64,000 nt of DNA, taken from NCBI GenBank assembly GCA_015233565.1, contig JADFXM010000039.1, forward strand, positions 1 through 64,000, given 5' to 3'. The stretch is from Candidatus Rifleibacteriota bacterium. GTDB lineage: Bacteria > Muiribacteriota > Ozemobacteria > Ozemobacterales > Ozemobacteraceae. Below the pieces are notes generated by a model that saw nothing but the letters and a program-made list of their open reading frames with translations, was not told the origin of the DNA and made no database searches. Below, in pieces: positions 27,222-35,995 of this stretch. Both the position numbers and the translations under genes were made by a program. Each line of letters starts with the position of its first letter. Position 1 is the first letter of the stretch.

Positions 27222-27508
27222 TGAACACTATTGACCCTGTAAAAGTTCTTATGAACGAGGGAATGGATGCCCTGAAAAGCGGCAATCTTGATGAAGCTGA
27301 AAGTATTTTCCGTGATTTTTTGAAATCTCATCCGGATAGTGACCTTGCTGACAATGCCTGTTACAACTTGTCAAAGATTTGCCTGAAAAGAGGGGATACG
27401 AAAAAAGCAATCGAATGGCTGGACTATATTTTGAAGCATTATCCTGATAGTGATGCCGCATATTTTGCAGTTGATGACAAAGAAGAGCTTTTGAAGGAAC
27501 TTAAATAG
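27221..27508 (+). CDS. Small TPR protein
   Basis: A 95-residue soluble protein made of two tetratricopeptide-type helical repeats: GMDALKSGNLDEAESIFRDFLKSHPDSD and ACYNLSKIC..KKAIEWLDYILKHYPDSDAAYF contain the usual small-residue and aromatic positions. No signal peptide. Presumably a scaffold for protein contacts; partner unknown. It overlaps tgt by one base (TAATG) and an AGGAGGAAA ribosome site lies inside the end of tgt. It is the last gene of the run, ahead of a terminator. Confidence 0.85.
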   Translation: MNTIDPVKVLMNEGMDALKSGNLDEAESIFRDFLKSHPDSDLADNACYNLSKICLKRGDTKKAIEWLDYILKHYPDSDAAYFAVDDKEELLKELK

Positions 27509-27622
27509 GGAAAAGTGTTCTACCAACCAGGGATGGCCACAGAGCTGGCTCGAACATTATCGAAATTGGCACCCCCACGATTATGAAATTTTAGCTTCTT
27601 CTGTTACTGTATTGAGGGAAAT

Positions 27623-27653
27623 AAAAAAGGCACGTTATTAACGTGCCTTTTTT
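27623..27653. terminator. Bidirectional intrinsic terminator between convergent genes
   Basis: AAAAAAGGCACGTTA and TAACGTGCCTTTTTT form a symmetrical hairpin with A- and T-runs on both flanks. It separates the obg-tgt-TPR run from the convergent lipoprotein gene at 27686. Confidence 0.88.
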
Positions 27654-27685
27654 CCGGGTTTATTTCAGAAGATCTTAACTAACTT

Positions 27686-28999
27686 TTACATGGAAATATC
27701 AGTAGTGAATATGGTATTTCCATCCTGAGGGATTTCGATGCTTGTTTTTTCGGCATGTATATACCCTCTTTGGGTGTTAATAACATAGAAATCCAGTGGA
27801 TAACCGGTGATTACTCCGCTGAAATATGCTTCAGCGTGGTAGTTGCTTCCGGCAACGTCAACATATGGTACAATATCTTTCCCGCCTTGGCGAATATACA
27901 CTCTTATGATTTCCCCGTTATCAACAGTTGAAGGAGTTGGGGGATCAGCAGTGGTAACCGGTGCTGAACCGGTAATGATTACTCTTACATCACGTCTGAT
28001 AGGCTCAATGTTCTCAAAGTCGGCGTCAATTCCGGCTATGGTCCCGGATGGGCGCTGTTTGGGAATGCTGACTGCAGAACTGATAGTGATCAGATCGTAG
28101 CCTTTTATTTTGGCTTTTACCGCAATGTTTCCAACTGTGACCGGAACATTTGCAATTGTGTAAACCACATTTCCAATACTTCCACTTGTACCGGCTGCGG
28201 GTGCCGAAGTCAATAAAGTTGCGGTTGCAACAACTTTCCCTGCTGACTCTGCCCAGATCGTGGCTCCGGAATTTGCCCATCCGGTCATCAAATAACCAGG
28301 TAAATTCCTGAGGGTTCCCTGAACAGAAACTGTCAAAGGAGTCATTTTTATAACACCCATATCATAAGGAGTTGTGGTGATCTGAATCCCTGGGTCAGGA
28401 GTGACAAAATCCAGATAGTTATCACAAGTTATCCGATATTTTCTAGCTCCACCTTCCAGACCCGTCCAGCCAGAATCTTTGAAATCCTGAGCCTGATCGA
28501 ATGTTTTATTTCTGGCAGGGTCGATTTGTGTAACGGTAAAGCCCAGTAAAGGAGATCCTGTGATCGCGTCAACCGGATAACCTTTGAGTGTTCCCTTAAT
28601 GGTTTGTCCTGTTTGTGCCATAAAGATCATTGGCGCGTGAACTGTTTCCCCATTTCCAACATAAACGTCAGTTGAAGTATTGGTACCAGTGGCAATCCAT
28701 CCATACTTCTGAACGGACAGGGTCCATTTTGCAGGGCCACTGGAAGGTGGATCTGTAGTAATTGTGTAACCGCCATCTCCCCCGGTAGTAGCTTCTCTGG
28801 TTTGATTTGACGGACCTAGCGCTTTTACCCATACATCTGCAATGGGGATGTTTTTCTGAGAATCAAGCACATATCCATTTACGGCTCCGTCTTTTATCCC
28901 CAAAGAGCCCTTTTCGCAACCGGTGAATACTAAACTGGCTACCATTAGCAGGTAAAGCAAGATTCTTCGATTACAATTTTTTAAATATACTTTATCCAT
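27686..28999 (-). CDS. Lipoprotein with CnaB-like beta domains (paralogue 1)
   Basis: A 437-residue lipoprotein: hydrophobic signal LLYLLMVASLVFTGC with lipobox Cys28, followed by EKGSLGIKDGAVNGYVLDS, the family's shared mature N-terminus. The first domain (~35-115) looks like a carboxypeptidase-regulatory/CnaB-type beta-sandwich (IPIADVWVKALG, GGDGGYTITT). Further beta-rich domains follow, and no catalytic motif is seen. Start chosen at 28999: an upstream in-frame ATG at 29011 overlaps the strong GGGAGG ribosome site, which is spaced 6 bases from ATG 28999. It is divergent from the two paralogues and probably on the cell surface or periplasmic face. Confidence 0.85.
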   Translation of the reverse strand: MDKVYLKNCNRRILLYLLMVASLVFTGCEKGSLGIKDGAVNGYVLDSQKNIPIADVWVKALGPSNQTREATTGGDGGYTITTDPPSSGPAKWTLSVQKYGWIATGTNTSTDVYVGNGETVHAPMIFMAQTGQTIKGTLKGYPVDAITGSPLLGFTVTQIDPARNKTFDQAQDFKDSGWTGLEGGARKYRITCDNYLDFVTPDPGIQITTTPYDMGVIKMTPLTVSVQGTLRNLPGYLMTGWANSGATIWAESAGKVVATATLLTSAPAAGTSGSIGNVVYTIANVPVTVGNIAVKAKIKGYDLITISSAVSIPKQRPSGTIAGIDADFENIEPIRRDVRVIITGSAPVTTADPPTPSTVDNGEIIRVYIRQGGKDIVPYVDVAGSNYHAEAYFSGVITGYPLDFYVINTQRGYIHAEKTSIEIPQDGNTIFTTDISM

Positions 29000-29178
29000 G
29001 GTGCCTCCCATGTTTTAAAAATATTACCCTTTCCTATCGACAGTTCAGATTCATTTTTTGACAATCTTTTCCCTAAATTGGTGCAATTTTGTTTAAAATT
29101 TATTCTTAAGCTTTTCCCTCCATCATCCGATAAAGAACTAGGTATTTTTCTTTTTATCGAATACCAGGAGGCTTAAAA

Positions 29179-30405
29179 ATGAATTCAATTTGTCGCACCG
29201 CCGGTGGACTCAAGATAATTCTCTTTTTAATGGTTCTAATATTGATATTAGGCGGTTGCGAAAAGGGAACCCTTGGTATCAAAGGTGGTTCAGTTTCAGG
29301 AATGGTACTGGACAGCCGAACTCTTGTGGGTGTTTCAGGAGTTACAGTTACAGCAGAAACTGGAACTGGAGATTCTTTGGTAAACAAAATTGCTTACACA
29401 GATACCAATGGAAACTACTTTGTAAGTGATATGAGACAAGGTGAGTGGACTTTTTCATTTGACAAGGTGGGATACCAGCAAGTCACATCTGATGCTACAA
29501 ATACAATTAAAGTTGTGGTTGTGAACAATGAAAACAGGGTAGCACCTCAGGTCAGATTGGTTCAGAACTATATGAATCTGTATATCAACGTCAAGGGAGT
29601 ATTGAAAGACGCAGTTAATGGTACAATAATTAACCTGGGACTGGCACAATTTGTTTTTGGAAATCTGGTTTTTGATAATCGTATTCCAAGCGAATTTCAG
29701 ACAGGTTTTTCTGTACCGGCAGTAAACGGCGATTTGAACTTGACAATAAAAGTTACCAATTATCAAACATATACAGTGGTCATTCCAAATGCAGTGACAG
29801 ATCGCGATCTGGGCAATATTTCCCTCCAACCTATGACATATAGTGTGGTGGGGGTATGGAAGGATGTCCCAGGATGGGTTTTCCAGGAAGCACCGACTGC
29901 AAACATTTTCGCTTATGCAAGCAATAGAGTCGTGGCGACGGCTTCATGTGCAATGAATCAACAATCCTTTAATTTGACAGGAATTCCGATAGGAACGTCA
30001 GTAACACTTGATGCACAAATCAAGGGGTACAAGATGAATGGTTCAATTCCCATTACTCCAAATAGTGACTTTCAGGGAACCATATATCAAAATCTCTCTC
30101 TAAAAACCAATTTTGCGCAGATTATGCGTGATATAAGACTTGTCGTAAATGGAAACAACATTGCATTGAATCAGAGAATTGGCGGATATTGCAACGAAAC
30201 GGGTGCGGTATGGCCTCAAACAGTTGTTACCGGTGGAATTCTCAATATTCCTCGTGTTGTAGATCTTGGAGTCAACCAAGTTCCAAGTGGATATACTCTC
30301 ACTTTCACCGGTTTTAATGTTGATAATGGGACCATAGGCACAAGCCGTGTGATAGTTAATGATGACGGTAGTGATCCACAGATCGTTACTGTCCAGGTTA
30401 ACTAA
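29179..30405 (+). CDS. Lipoprotein with CnaB-like beta domains (paralogue 2)
   Basis: 408 residues. Signal ILFLMVLILILGGC with lipobox Cys27, then EKGTLGIKGGSVSGMVLDSRT, nearly the same as its neighbours. A CnaB/carboxypeptidase-regulatory-like domain follows (VGVSGVTVTAETG, TDTNGNYFVSDM, WTFSFDKVGYQQV). The remaining ~300 residues are beta-rich with repeating themes shared with paralogue 1 (YSVVGVWKDVPGWV compared with VSVQGTLRNLPGYL; VTLDAQIKGYKM compared with IAVKAKIKGYDL). Ribosome site CCAGGAGG, 7 bases before ATG. It is 43 bases ahead of paralogue 3 and probably cotranscribed. No enzyme motif seen; structural or adhesive role guessed. Confidence 0.85.
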   Translation: MNSICRTAGGLKIILFLMVLILILGGCEKGTLGIKGGSVSGMVLDSRTLVGVSGVTVTAETGTGDSLVNKIAYTDTNGNYFVSDMRQGEWTFSFDKVGYQQVTSDATNTIKVVVVNNENRVAPQVRLVQNYMNLYINVKGVLKDAVNGTIINLGLAQFVFGNLVFDNRIPSEFQTGFSVPAVNGDLNLTIKVTNYQTYTVVIPNAVTDRDLGNISLQPMTYSVVGVWKDVPGWVFQEAPTANIFAYASNRVVATASCAMNQQSFNLTGIPIGTSVTLDAQIKGYKMNGSIPITPNSDFQGTIYQNLSLKTNFAQIMRDIRLVVNGNNIALNQRIGGYCNETGAVWPQTVVTGGILNIPRVVDLGVNQVPSGYTLTFTGFNVDNGTIGTSRVIVNDDGSDPQIVTVQVN

Positions 30406-30448
30406 ATCAAAAAATTGGATTTTCAGACCACTTTGAGGAGGTCGTTGT

Positions 30449-32173
30449 ATGAAAGATTATCGTGTTTTGGGAAGTTGGATTCTTGTCATCATGGTATTTT
30501 TGGTTTTGATGACTATTGGATGCGAAAAAGGTGCATCGGGCTTAAAAACCGGCATTGTAATGGGTAGAATGGTTGATGGAACCAAGCGTGACGTAGGTGT
30601 AGCCGGCGCAAGAGTCCAGATTGCTTCAGCACAACCTCAATCCTCTGGTGGTGGTGTTCCACTTGGGCAGCAGCTTGTTACTACTACTGACGCAAATGGG
30701 AATTTTTACTTTGATGGAGTCAGAGCAGATGCCATGACATTGTATGCCACTCATGGAAATTATTTTCCATTCTCATATCCAAACTCGAATGCTTCTGCAA
30801 GCGGAAACGCAGGTGATTCAGGCTCAGCTCCCGGAGCTGCTGGCCAGAATATTTGGGTAACCACAAATGCCGTTGTCAATATGGGGGACCTCAGTATGTC
30901 GCCAAAGCCTACTACAATTCCAACTGGCGATATTACTGTAAAACTATATCTTCGTGATGCATTTACCAGAGAATTGATAGATACCGCCAAAAATTTCCCC
31001 TCAAAAGCTGTTTATTTAACAGTTGATAATGTCCAGAAAGTTCCAATGGATCCATCTGATTTAAGAACTACCGGCTTGAGTCTTTCACCGAAAACTGCGA
31101 CTTACTCAATTTCTATAAACGTTGACCCGGGATCCGGAAAACCCAGAATGTATCAAGTTTATGACTTTTCCCTCGCTGGCAATCAAAGTTCTGTTACAGA
31201 TGTTTATTTGCAGCCGTTTACCTACCAGATTTCATGCCGCTTTCTCAACTGCCCATCTTATATCACAGGTGGAAATGTAAACGTATTTGCAGAAGTGAAT
31301 GATCCGAACAACAGTGAGATTAAGAAAATAATTGCCACTCAAACTGTGGATACAGTTACCATTCAGGGTGAAAATAGGCTGAATCTCCCACTGGTTGTAC
31401 CACTTCCTGAAGTTCCACTTCCGGTTTCACTGAGATTTAATGTTTTTGGATATATTGATGAAGTTGTTGATATACCTGTTTCCGCAGGAACTCAAGGCAA
31501 TGTTAGAGTCGATGTCGATTTTATGGGAGACAACTCACTTGACCATTACTATTCTTACAACCATCCTGATACTACCAAAAGTGTGAATGGCGTAAAAAAA
31601 GTGGCAACCTCATATCCGGGCTTCAGTCGCATTGTTGAAACCAGAAGTGATTGGAAACCTGATCAAGCTTCTGTAATGCTTTTTGATAATCGATTAATGA
31701 GACCGGTTACCGCCTGGTGGGCTGGCCCGCATTTCTATGGAACAGCGGTTCCCAATGCAGTTCCACCGATCAATGCACCATTGGACAGAGCTTCCGTCCA
31801 AGTGTGGGATTTCGTCAAGGGATGGAGTTCTGCGGTATATGGTTCCAATTACTCTCTTAACTTTGATTATGCCGGAAATTCTGACCCGACAAATAATTTC
31901 CTGATCCCGATTGGATACGAATTAAATAGTTGGCTTACTGTTATTCACGGGGCAGGTACTCCAGGTGCGGCTTCAGGGTCTTATACTGTTGGACCCAACA
32001 AAGTTACTATTCCACCTGATGCGGTAGGAATTCCTCTGAGTTATATAGATTATTGGTGGCATGAGACTGTTAATGGAGTGGAGGTCTACAATTGGGATCT
32101 CATTAAGAGTGCAAACTTTCCTAACAGACATGCTCCCGTTTACTTCGTTGCAAAAAACCCCAACTCACAGTAA
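30449..32173 (+). CDS. Lipoprotein with CnaB-like beta domains (paralogue 3)
   Basis: 574 residues, the longest of the three. Signal VIMVFLVLMTIGC with lipobox Cys25, then EKGASGLKTGIVMGRMVDGT. The CnaB-like domain (VGVAGARVQIASA, TTTDANGNFYFDGVRAD) contains a Gly/Ser-rich insertion and is followed by a Ser/Ala/Gly-rich linker (~110-135). The middle shares the RFLNCPSYITGGNVNVFAEV and SLRFNVFGYIDEV themes with the paralogues. The extra ~150 C-terminal residues are rich in aromatic residues (TAWWAGPHFYGT, IDYWWHETVNGVEVYNW) and have no counterpart in the others. Good ribosome site GAGGAGG. A terminator follows. Confidence 0.85.
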   Translation: MKDYRVLGSWILVIMVFLVLMTIGCEKGASGLKTGIVMGRMVDGTKRDVGVAGARVQIASAQPQSSGGGVPLGQQLVTTTDANGNFYFDGVRADAMTLYATHGNYFPFSYPNSNASASGNAGDSGSAPGAAGQNIWVTTNAVVNMGDLSMSPKPTTIPTGDITVKLYLRDAFTRELIDTAKNFPSKAVYLTVDNVQKVPMDPSDLRTTGLSLSPKTATYSISINVDPGSGKPRMYQVYDFSLAGNQSSVTDVYLQPFTYQISCRFLNCPSYITGGNVNVFAEVNDPNNSEIKKIIATQTVDTVTIQGENRLNLPLVVPLPEVPLPVSLRFNVFGYIDEVVDIPVSAGTQGNVRVDVDFMGDNSLDHYYSYNHPDTTKSVNGVKKVATSYPGFSRIVETRSDWKPDQASVMLFDNRLMRPVTAWWAGPHFYGTAVPNAVPPINAPLDRASVQVWDFVKGWSSAVYGSNYSLNFDYAGNSDPTNNFLIPIGYELNSWLTVIHGAGTPGAASGSYTVGPNKVTIPPDAVGIPLSYIDYWWHETVNGVEVYNWDLIKSANFPNRHAPVYFVAKNPNSQ

Positions 32174-32192
32174 TAAACAAACGATTTAAATC

Positions 32193-32224
32193 AACCGCCG
32201 CTTACATGTTGAGCGGCGGTTTTA
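32193..32224 (+). terminator. Intrinsic terminator of the lipoprotein pair
   Basis: AACCGCCGCT, a 9-base loop and AGCGGCGGTT, followed by TTTAATTT, starting 20 bases after the stop of the third lipoprotein gene. Confidence 0.85.
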
Positions 32225-32234
32225 ATTTGGCAGG

Positions 32235-33746
32235 TTAATTTTTTTCCATGATTTTGGATGCTGATAGGGCTCGTTCGCTGGCCCAACCTTTGATAAACTT
32301 AATTTGTTCAGCCATTGTTCGTGAAAGAGGCACTGTAATTCTTATGATCGAGTAGAGATCATCTAAATTCATCTTTCGTTTGAAATTGAAAGCTTCTATC
32401 ATTGCTGCTTCGATGGCATGTTCGATTTCCGCGCCGTTCCAGAACTCTGTGGCAACACTTAGCATCGTAAGATCAAAATCTGCGGGGTCATTATTCCTTT
32501 TACTCAAATGTACTTTCAGAATCTCTTCCCGTTCCTGATCGTTTGGAAGATCAAGGAAGAAGACTTGATCGAAACGCCCTTTTCGAATAATTTCGGCAGG
32601 GAGGAGATCTATTCTGTTTGCGGTTGCAGCAACGAAAACATCCGCTTTCTTTTCCTGCATCCAGGTCAAAAAAGCTGAAAAAATGTGCGACCCCGTGGAA
32701 CCGTCTTTAGCAGTCGAAGAGCTGATTCCGCCCTCGATTTCGTCTATCCACAAAATAGCCGGCGCAACAGCTTCAATAGTCTGTATCGCTCTTTGGAAAG
32801 TAGATTCAGGAGTGCCATAGAGGCCTGAATAGACCTGATTCATATCCAGCCTGAAAAGAGGTAGATTCCAAAGTGAACTGATTGCTTTTACGGACAGAGA
32901 TTTTCCGCAGCCGGAAATTCCCATCATTAGAAGGCCCTTGGGTGGAGTAAGACCAATCGCGGCTGCTTCGGGAGAAAAAAGCTGTTTCCTTTTCGTTAGC
33001 CAATTTTTCAACCCGGCAAGGCCACCTACGTCATTAATCGTAAAATCGGTCTTTACGAATTCAAGAATTCCCTCTTTTCTAGTTAATTGTTCCTTTTCGG
33101 AGTAAAACAAGTTCAATACCGAACTATCTATTTTTGCACGATTCCACAAAATCTTGTTTAAGACGGAATTTATTTCATTGCCTGTAAAACCCTGAAGGGC
33201 AGTTATTATGTTGGACATATCCTCAGGGGTCAGCTTATTTTCACATGTTCTTTTCGCCAGATTGGCGAAATGTTTTTCGACTATTTCCTTGATTTCAATA
33301 GAGTCAGGTAAGCCGAAGAGTATTAAATAGATGTCTTTTCGCAATTCGGATGGGATCGTTATTTCCGACCCGGACAGGAACAAAAATCGTCTGGTACCAC
33401 GAAACGAAGATGCTATGTTCTTGATGCGCCGTTTCACTTCAGTGTTCGCGAGGAAAGGTCCCATGTCCTTGAAAAGATAAAACCCTTCATCAGTCAGGGA
33501 ATAAATTTTATCCAAGGCCGCCTCCGGATCACCAGGAGGCCCGATGACCTGGTCGTCAACCGTCAGCCCGATATGCGAGTCCCAGCGGATAATTTGCTTA
33601 TCACATTGAAAAACTGCTCGGGAAAGAGAAACAATTGACGAATCGACCTTTTCTTCTTCCCAGGAGTCAATCGCAATTACTGGGTACCCTGAAACTAAAG
33701 CCATTCTGAGATTTGAAATTGCACTATCATGCTGGGATTTTGACAT
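32235..33746 (-). CDS. Ycf46-like AAA ATPase
   Basis: A soluble 503-residue AAA-family ATPase. The C-terminal half is the ATPase module: Walker A GISGCGKS (~275), Walker B ILWIDEIE (~330), sensor-1 VAATANRID and the arginine-finger region IIRKGRFDQVFF. The N-terminal half (~10-240) holds a divergent second AAA-like module (GYPVIAIDSWEE, FLFLSGSEITIPSELRKDIYLILFGLP) without Walker motifs. This layout is that of Ycf46 and its bacterial relatives, found in cyanobacteria and plastids and in scattered bacteria; Ycf46 has been linked to CO2 uptake regulation in cyanobacteria, which need not apply here. Monocistronic. A downstream small-repeat element overlaps its upstream region. Confidence 0.85.
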   Translation of the reverse strand: MSKSQHDSAISNLRMALVSGYPVIAIDSWEEEKVDSSIVSLSRAVFQCDKQIIRWDSHIGLTVDDQVIGPPGDPEAALDKIYSLTDEGFYLFKDMGPFLANTEVKRRIKNIASSFRGTRRFLFLSGSEITIPSELRKDIYLILFGLPDSIEIKEIVEKHFANLAKRTCENKLTPEDMSNIITALQGFTGNEINSVLNKILWNRAKIDSSVLNLFYSEKEQLTRKEGILEFVKTDFTINDVGGLAGLKNWLTKRKQLFSPEAAAIGLTPPKGLLMMGISGCGKSLSVKAISSLWNLPLFRLDMNQVYSGLYGTPESTFQRAIQTIEAVAPAILWIDEIEGGISSSTAKDGSTGSHIFSAFLTWMQEKKADVFVAATANRIDLLPAEIIRKGRFDQVFFLDLPNDQEREEILKVHLSKRNNDPADFDLTMLSVATEFWNGAEIEHAIEAAMIEAFNFKRKMNLDDLYSIIRITVPLSRTMAEQIKFIKGWASERALSASKIMEKN

Positions 33747-34109
33747 TCTGATTCCTTCTTATTCTTTCTTTTGAACCTGTTGCACAATTAATAAAAACCA
33801 TTAATTTGCAAATTTTTGGTGTATAGTACTCAAATATCATATTTCAAAAGGTTTTTCATTGTCAAAGAAATTATTGAGAAATTGTTGAGATAACGCTAAT
33901 GAATATTTCACTGTGCAACGAATCAAGAATAGAATTTCGTATTTGGATAAGATGAATTTTTCTTTTTATTGCAGGACAAACTCGTCAAACTGGTCGAAAT
34001 AACCATAAATACAACTAACTTGAAGGGGAACTGTAGGGTTTTCAGAAATCTGGCTTAAAATCAATCGAAAATTAATGTGGGACTTTTATCTATGAGTAGG
34101 AGGTAAGAC
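33747..34109. other. Divergent intergenic region containing an inverted-repeat element
   Basis: A 363-base gap between the Ycf46-like ATPase (leftward) and the kinase-like gene (rightward). It contains the element at 33778-33920. No convincing promoter hexamers were found for either gene. The sequence after 33,920 is AT-rich with no other recognisable structure. Confidence 0.5.
33778..33920. repeat. Small inverted-repeat element, copy A
   Basis: The left end TGTTGCACAATT (33778-33789) is exactly the reverse complement of the right end of copy B (51213-51224). Its own right end has TGTGCAAC (33912-33919), pairing with GTTGCACA at the left. The left ~40 bases (CAATTAATAAAAACCATTAATT onward) match copy B with few changes. 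No coding capacity; it resembles a MITE. Confidence 0.6.
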
Positions 34110-35975
34110 ATGAAAAAGCAATGTGTTAGTCCACTGTTAAAAACAATTTTGACTATAACTGTCTTGTTTTCTTTGCTGAACTTAACTCTTGAAGGTGCAA
34201 ACTCAACGGATGGTTCAGAAAAGCTCCCCAATTATCATTTAAGAGAGCTTGATGCCCGTGAAATTGCTGACTTCATCAATCAGGTAATCACTGATCAGGA
34301 AAAGCAATTACAAGAGTTGAAGAATAAATATCCGAATAAATCCAAGCAAATTGAAGAAAATCCTGAGATGATAGCTTATGCTCGAATCCTCCGATTAGCT
34401 TCTGAATTGGCTGACAATGTTGGCAAAGGCAATTGCGGGCCTGAACAGAAAGAGAAATTTGTGAATCTTCAGAGATTGCATTACGGTGCTCTGACGGAGT
34501 TAGGATCTGCCTCTTCCCCAATTTCAGGGGTGAGAGAGATTCTCGGCATGAAAGTGGTAAAGGTTCCACGCCCCAAAGTATTGGATACCCCCATCGGAAT
34601 CGGAGCTGCACAGTTGGAATCAGATAACCTGATAGATCCAAAAACCGGGAAAAGAGTTTCTTTGGAAGAATTAGCAAAAATGAATCATCTGGGAATTTCC
34701 AGGTTAGAACCGTCATCCGAAAACCACTGGATTTATGGAAAGCCTGCAAATGGGAGATTTCCTGCATTTGTTCAGGAAAATTTCGATTTGATTCGATCAT
34801 TAGGTGGAAAGTTGGGGAGGTTCGATCTGGGTTTTGCAAAGAAGGTTTTGTTCTACGATGGTTTGAATGCTGACGATACCGCTCCAAAAATTACTACCCT
34901 TGATAGATATGGGAACAAATGGAAAGTAAAATGGGGTGATGAAACCCATTCAAATATAATCGCCACCAGGCTTTACATTGAGGTAGGAGGAAGTTTCACC
35001 GATCTGAAATTTCATTCGGGCCCAGGTGAAACGATAATAATTCTTACCTCCCCGGATTCAAAGGATAGTTCCGAACCTAAAACCGTAGCTGATCTGGAAG
35101 AACTTCTGTTAAAATCCAAATTTAAGTTTCGTCTTGCCCCTTATTACATTGACCCAAAGGATATGCTGAAAAATGCTCAGGGAAAGCTCCTTGGGAATGG
35201 GTTGATCGACAAGGAAATGGCCAAGCGGGAATCCATTCCCGAAAAATATGTAGGAGCTTACTTTTTCAAAGTAAAGGAAGCTCAATTAACATTGTACAAC
35301 CCCGCGTTCAAGCAACTCGGGGGAGCTGCACTCAGCACAGTTGGAGCCGAAAAGAACCGTTTCACCCGTAGTTCCATGATATTCAATTGTTGGATAAAAA
35401 ACTGGGATGTTAAGGACGGCAATACTCATACCGGGTTGTTGTATAATTCGGTGACTGAGCAATTTGACCGACAAACAGAATACTTTAGTGACCTTGGAAT
35501 TGCCATGGGGACTTTAATCTTGGGCGGGGTAGTCAACGCAATTGAGCCCTCCTTTGTTAAACTGCTCCCGGGGTCAATTAACTTCAATTTTCGGACGATG
35601 TTCTATCCTAAATCATGGAAACTGTGCACCTATGCTGATGCGCGTTGGATGGCACTCAAAATCGCATCTTTAAAAAGGGGTGATTTTGAGCAAATTGTTG
35701 CGGAAAGTGGATGGCCGGTTTTCGTCCAAAAAGTTGTCGTTGAGAAGCTTATTTCAAGGCGAAACGAACTGGCAAAAGCGTTCAATCTTGAGCTGGACGG
35801 AATTTCAATTATTCTTTGCGATCCAAATTTGACAATTACTGCAAATTACAAAGGAACTCAGGATTCGCCGATAATTAATGGGAAGATCAACTCAAATTCT
35901 CAAATGGTTAAAGATCTGGAAGCTGATTGCCATCCGGAAGGCCTGGCCAAAGTTATAAATCGTTTCCAGGGTTAA
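34110..35975 (+). CDS. Secreted protein with atypical-kinase-like motifs
   Basis: A 621-residue exported protein with a clear signal peptide (ILTITVLFSLLNLTLEG) and a TAGGAGG ribosome site 6 bases before ATG. The first ~140 residues are helical and polar. From ~265 on, spaced motifs recall atypical protein kinases: KWKVKWGDETHSN (Lys270/272/274) with RLYIEVGG following, then NWDVKDGN (Asp433, Lys435, Asn438) and YFSDLGIAMG (Asp461). These would match the ATP-anchoring Lys, a catalytic D-x-K-x-x-N loop and a metal-binding D-L/F-G. I recall similar unannotated proteins (WKVKxGxE...NWDxKDxN...SDLG) from Acidobacteria and other phyla, but cannot check. Function is inference. The next gene begins 20 bases later. 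Confidence 0.8.
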   Translation: MKKQCVSPLLKTILTITVLFSLLNLTLEGANSTDGSEKLPNYHLRELDAREIADFINQVITDQEKQLQELKNKYPNKSKQIEENPEMIAYARILRLASELADNVGKGNCGPEQKEKFVNLQRLHYGALTELGSASSPISGVREILGMKVVKVPRPKVLDTPIGIGAAQLESDNLIDPKTGKRVSLEELAKMNHLGISRLEPSSENHWIYGKPANGRFPAFVQENFDLIRSLGGKLGRFDLGFAKKVLFYDGLNADDTAPKITTLDRYGNKWKVKWGDETHSNIIATRLYIEVGGSFTDLKFHSGPGETIIILTSPDSKDSSEPKTVADLEELLLKSKFKFRLAPYYIDPKDMLKNAQGKLLGNGLIDKEMAKRESIPEKYVGAYFFKVKEAQLTLYNPAFKQLGGAALSTVGAEKNRFTRSSMIFNCWIKNWDVKDGNTHTGLLYNSVTEQFDRQTEYFSDLGIAMGTLILGGVVNAIEPSFVKLLPGSINFNFRTMFYPKSWKLCTYADARWMALKIASLKRGDFEQIVAESGWPVFVQKVVVEKLISRRNELAKAFNLELDGISIILCDPNLTITANYKGTQDSPIINGKINSNSQMVKDLEADCHPEGLAKVINRFQG

Positions 35976-35995
35976 TGGAAAAAGTGGAGACAAAG

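Noticed and set aside
34288..34887. 199-codon minus-strand frame
   Set aside because: Antisense shadow of the secreted kinase-like gene.
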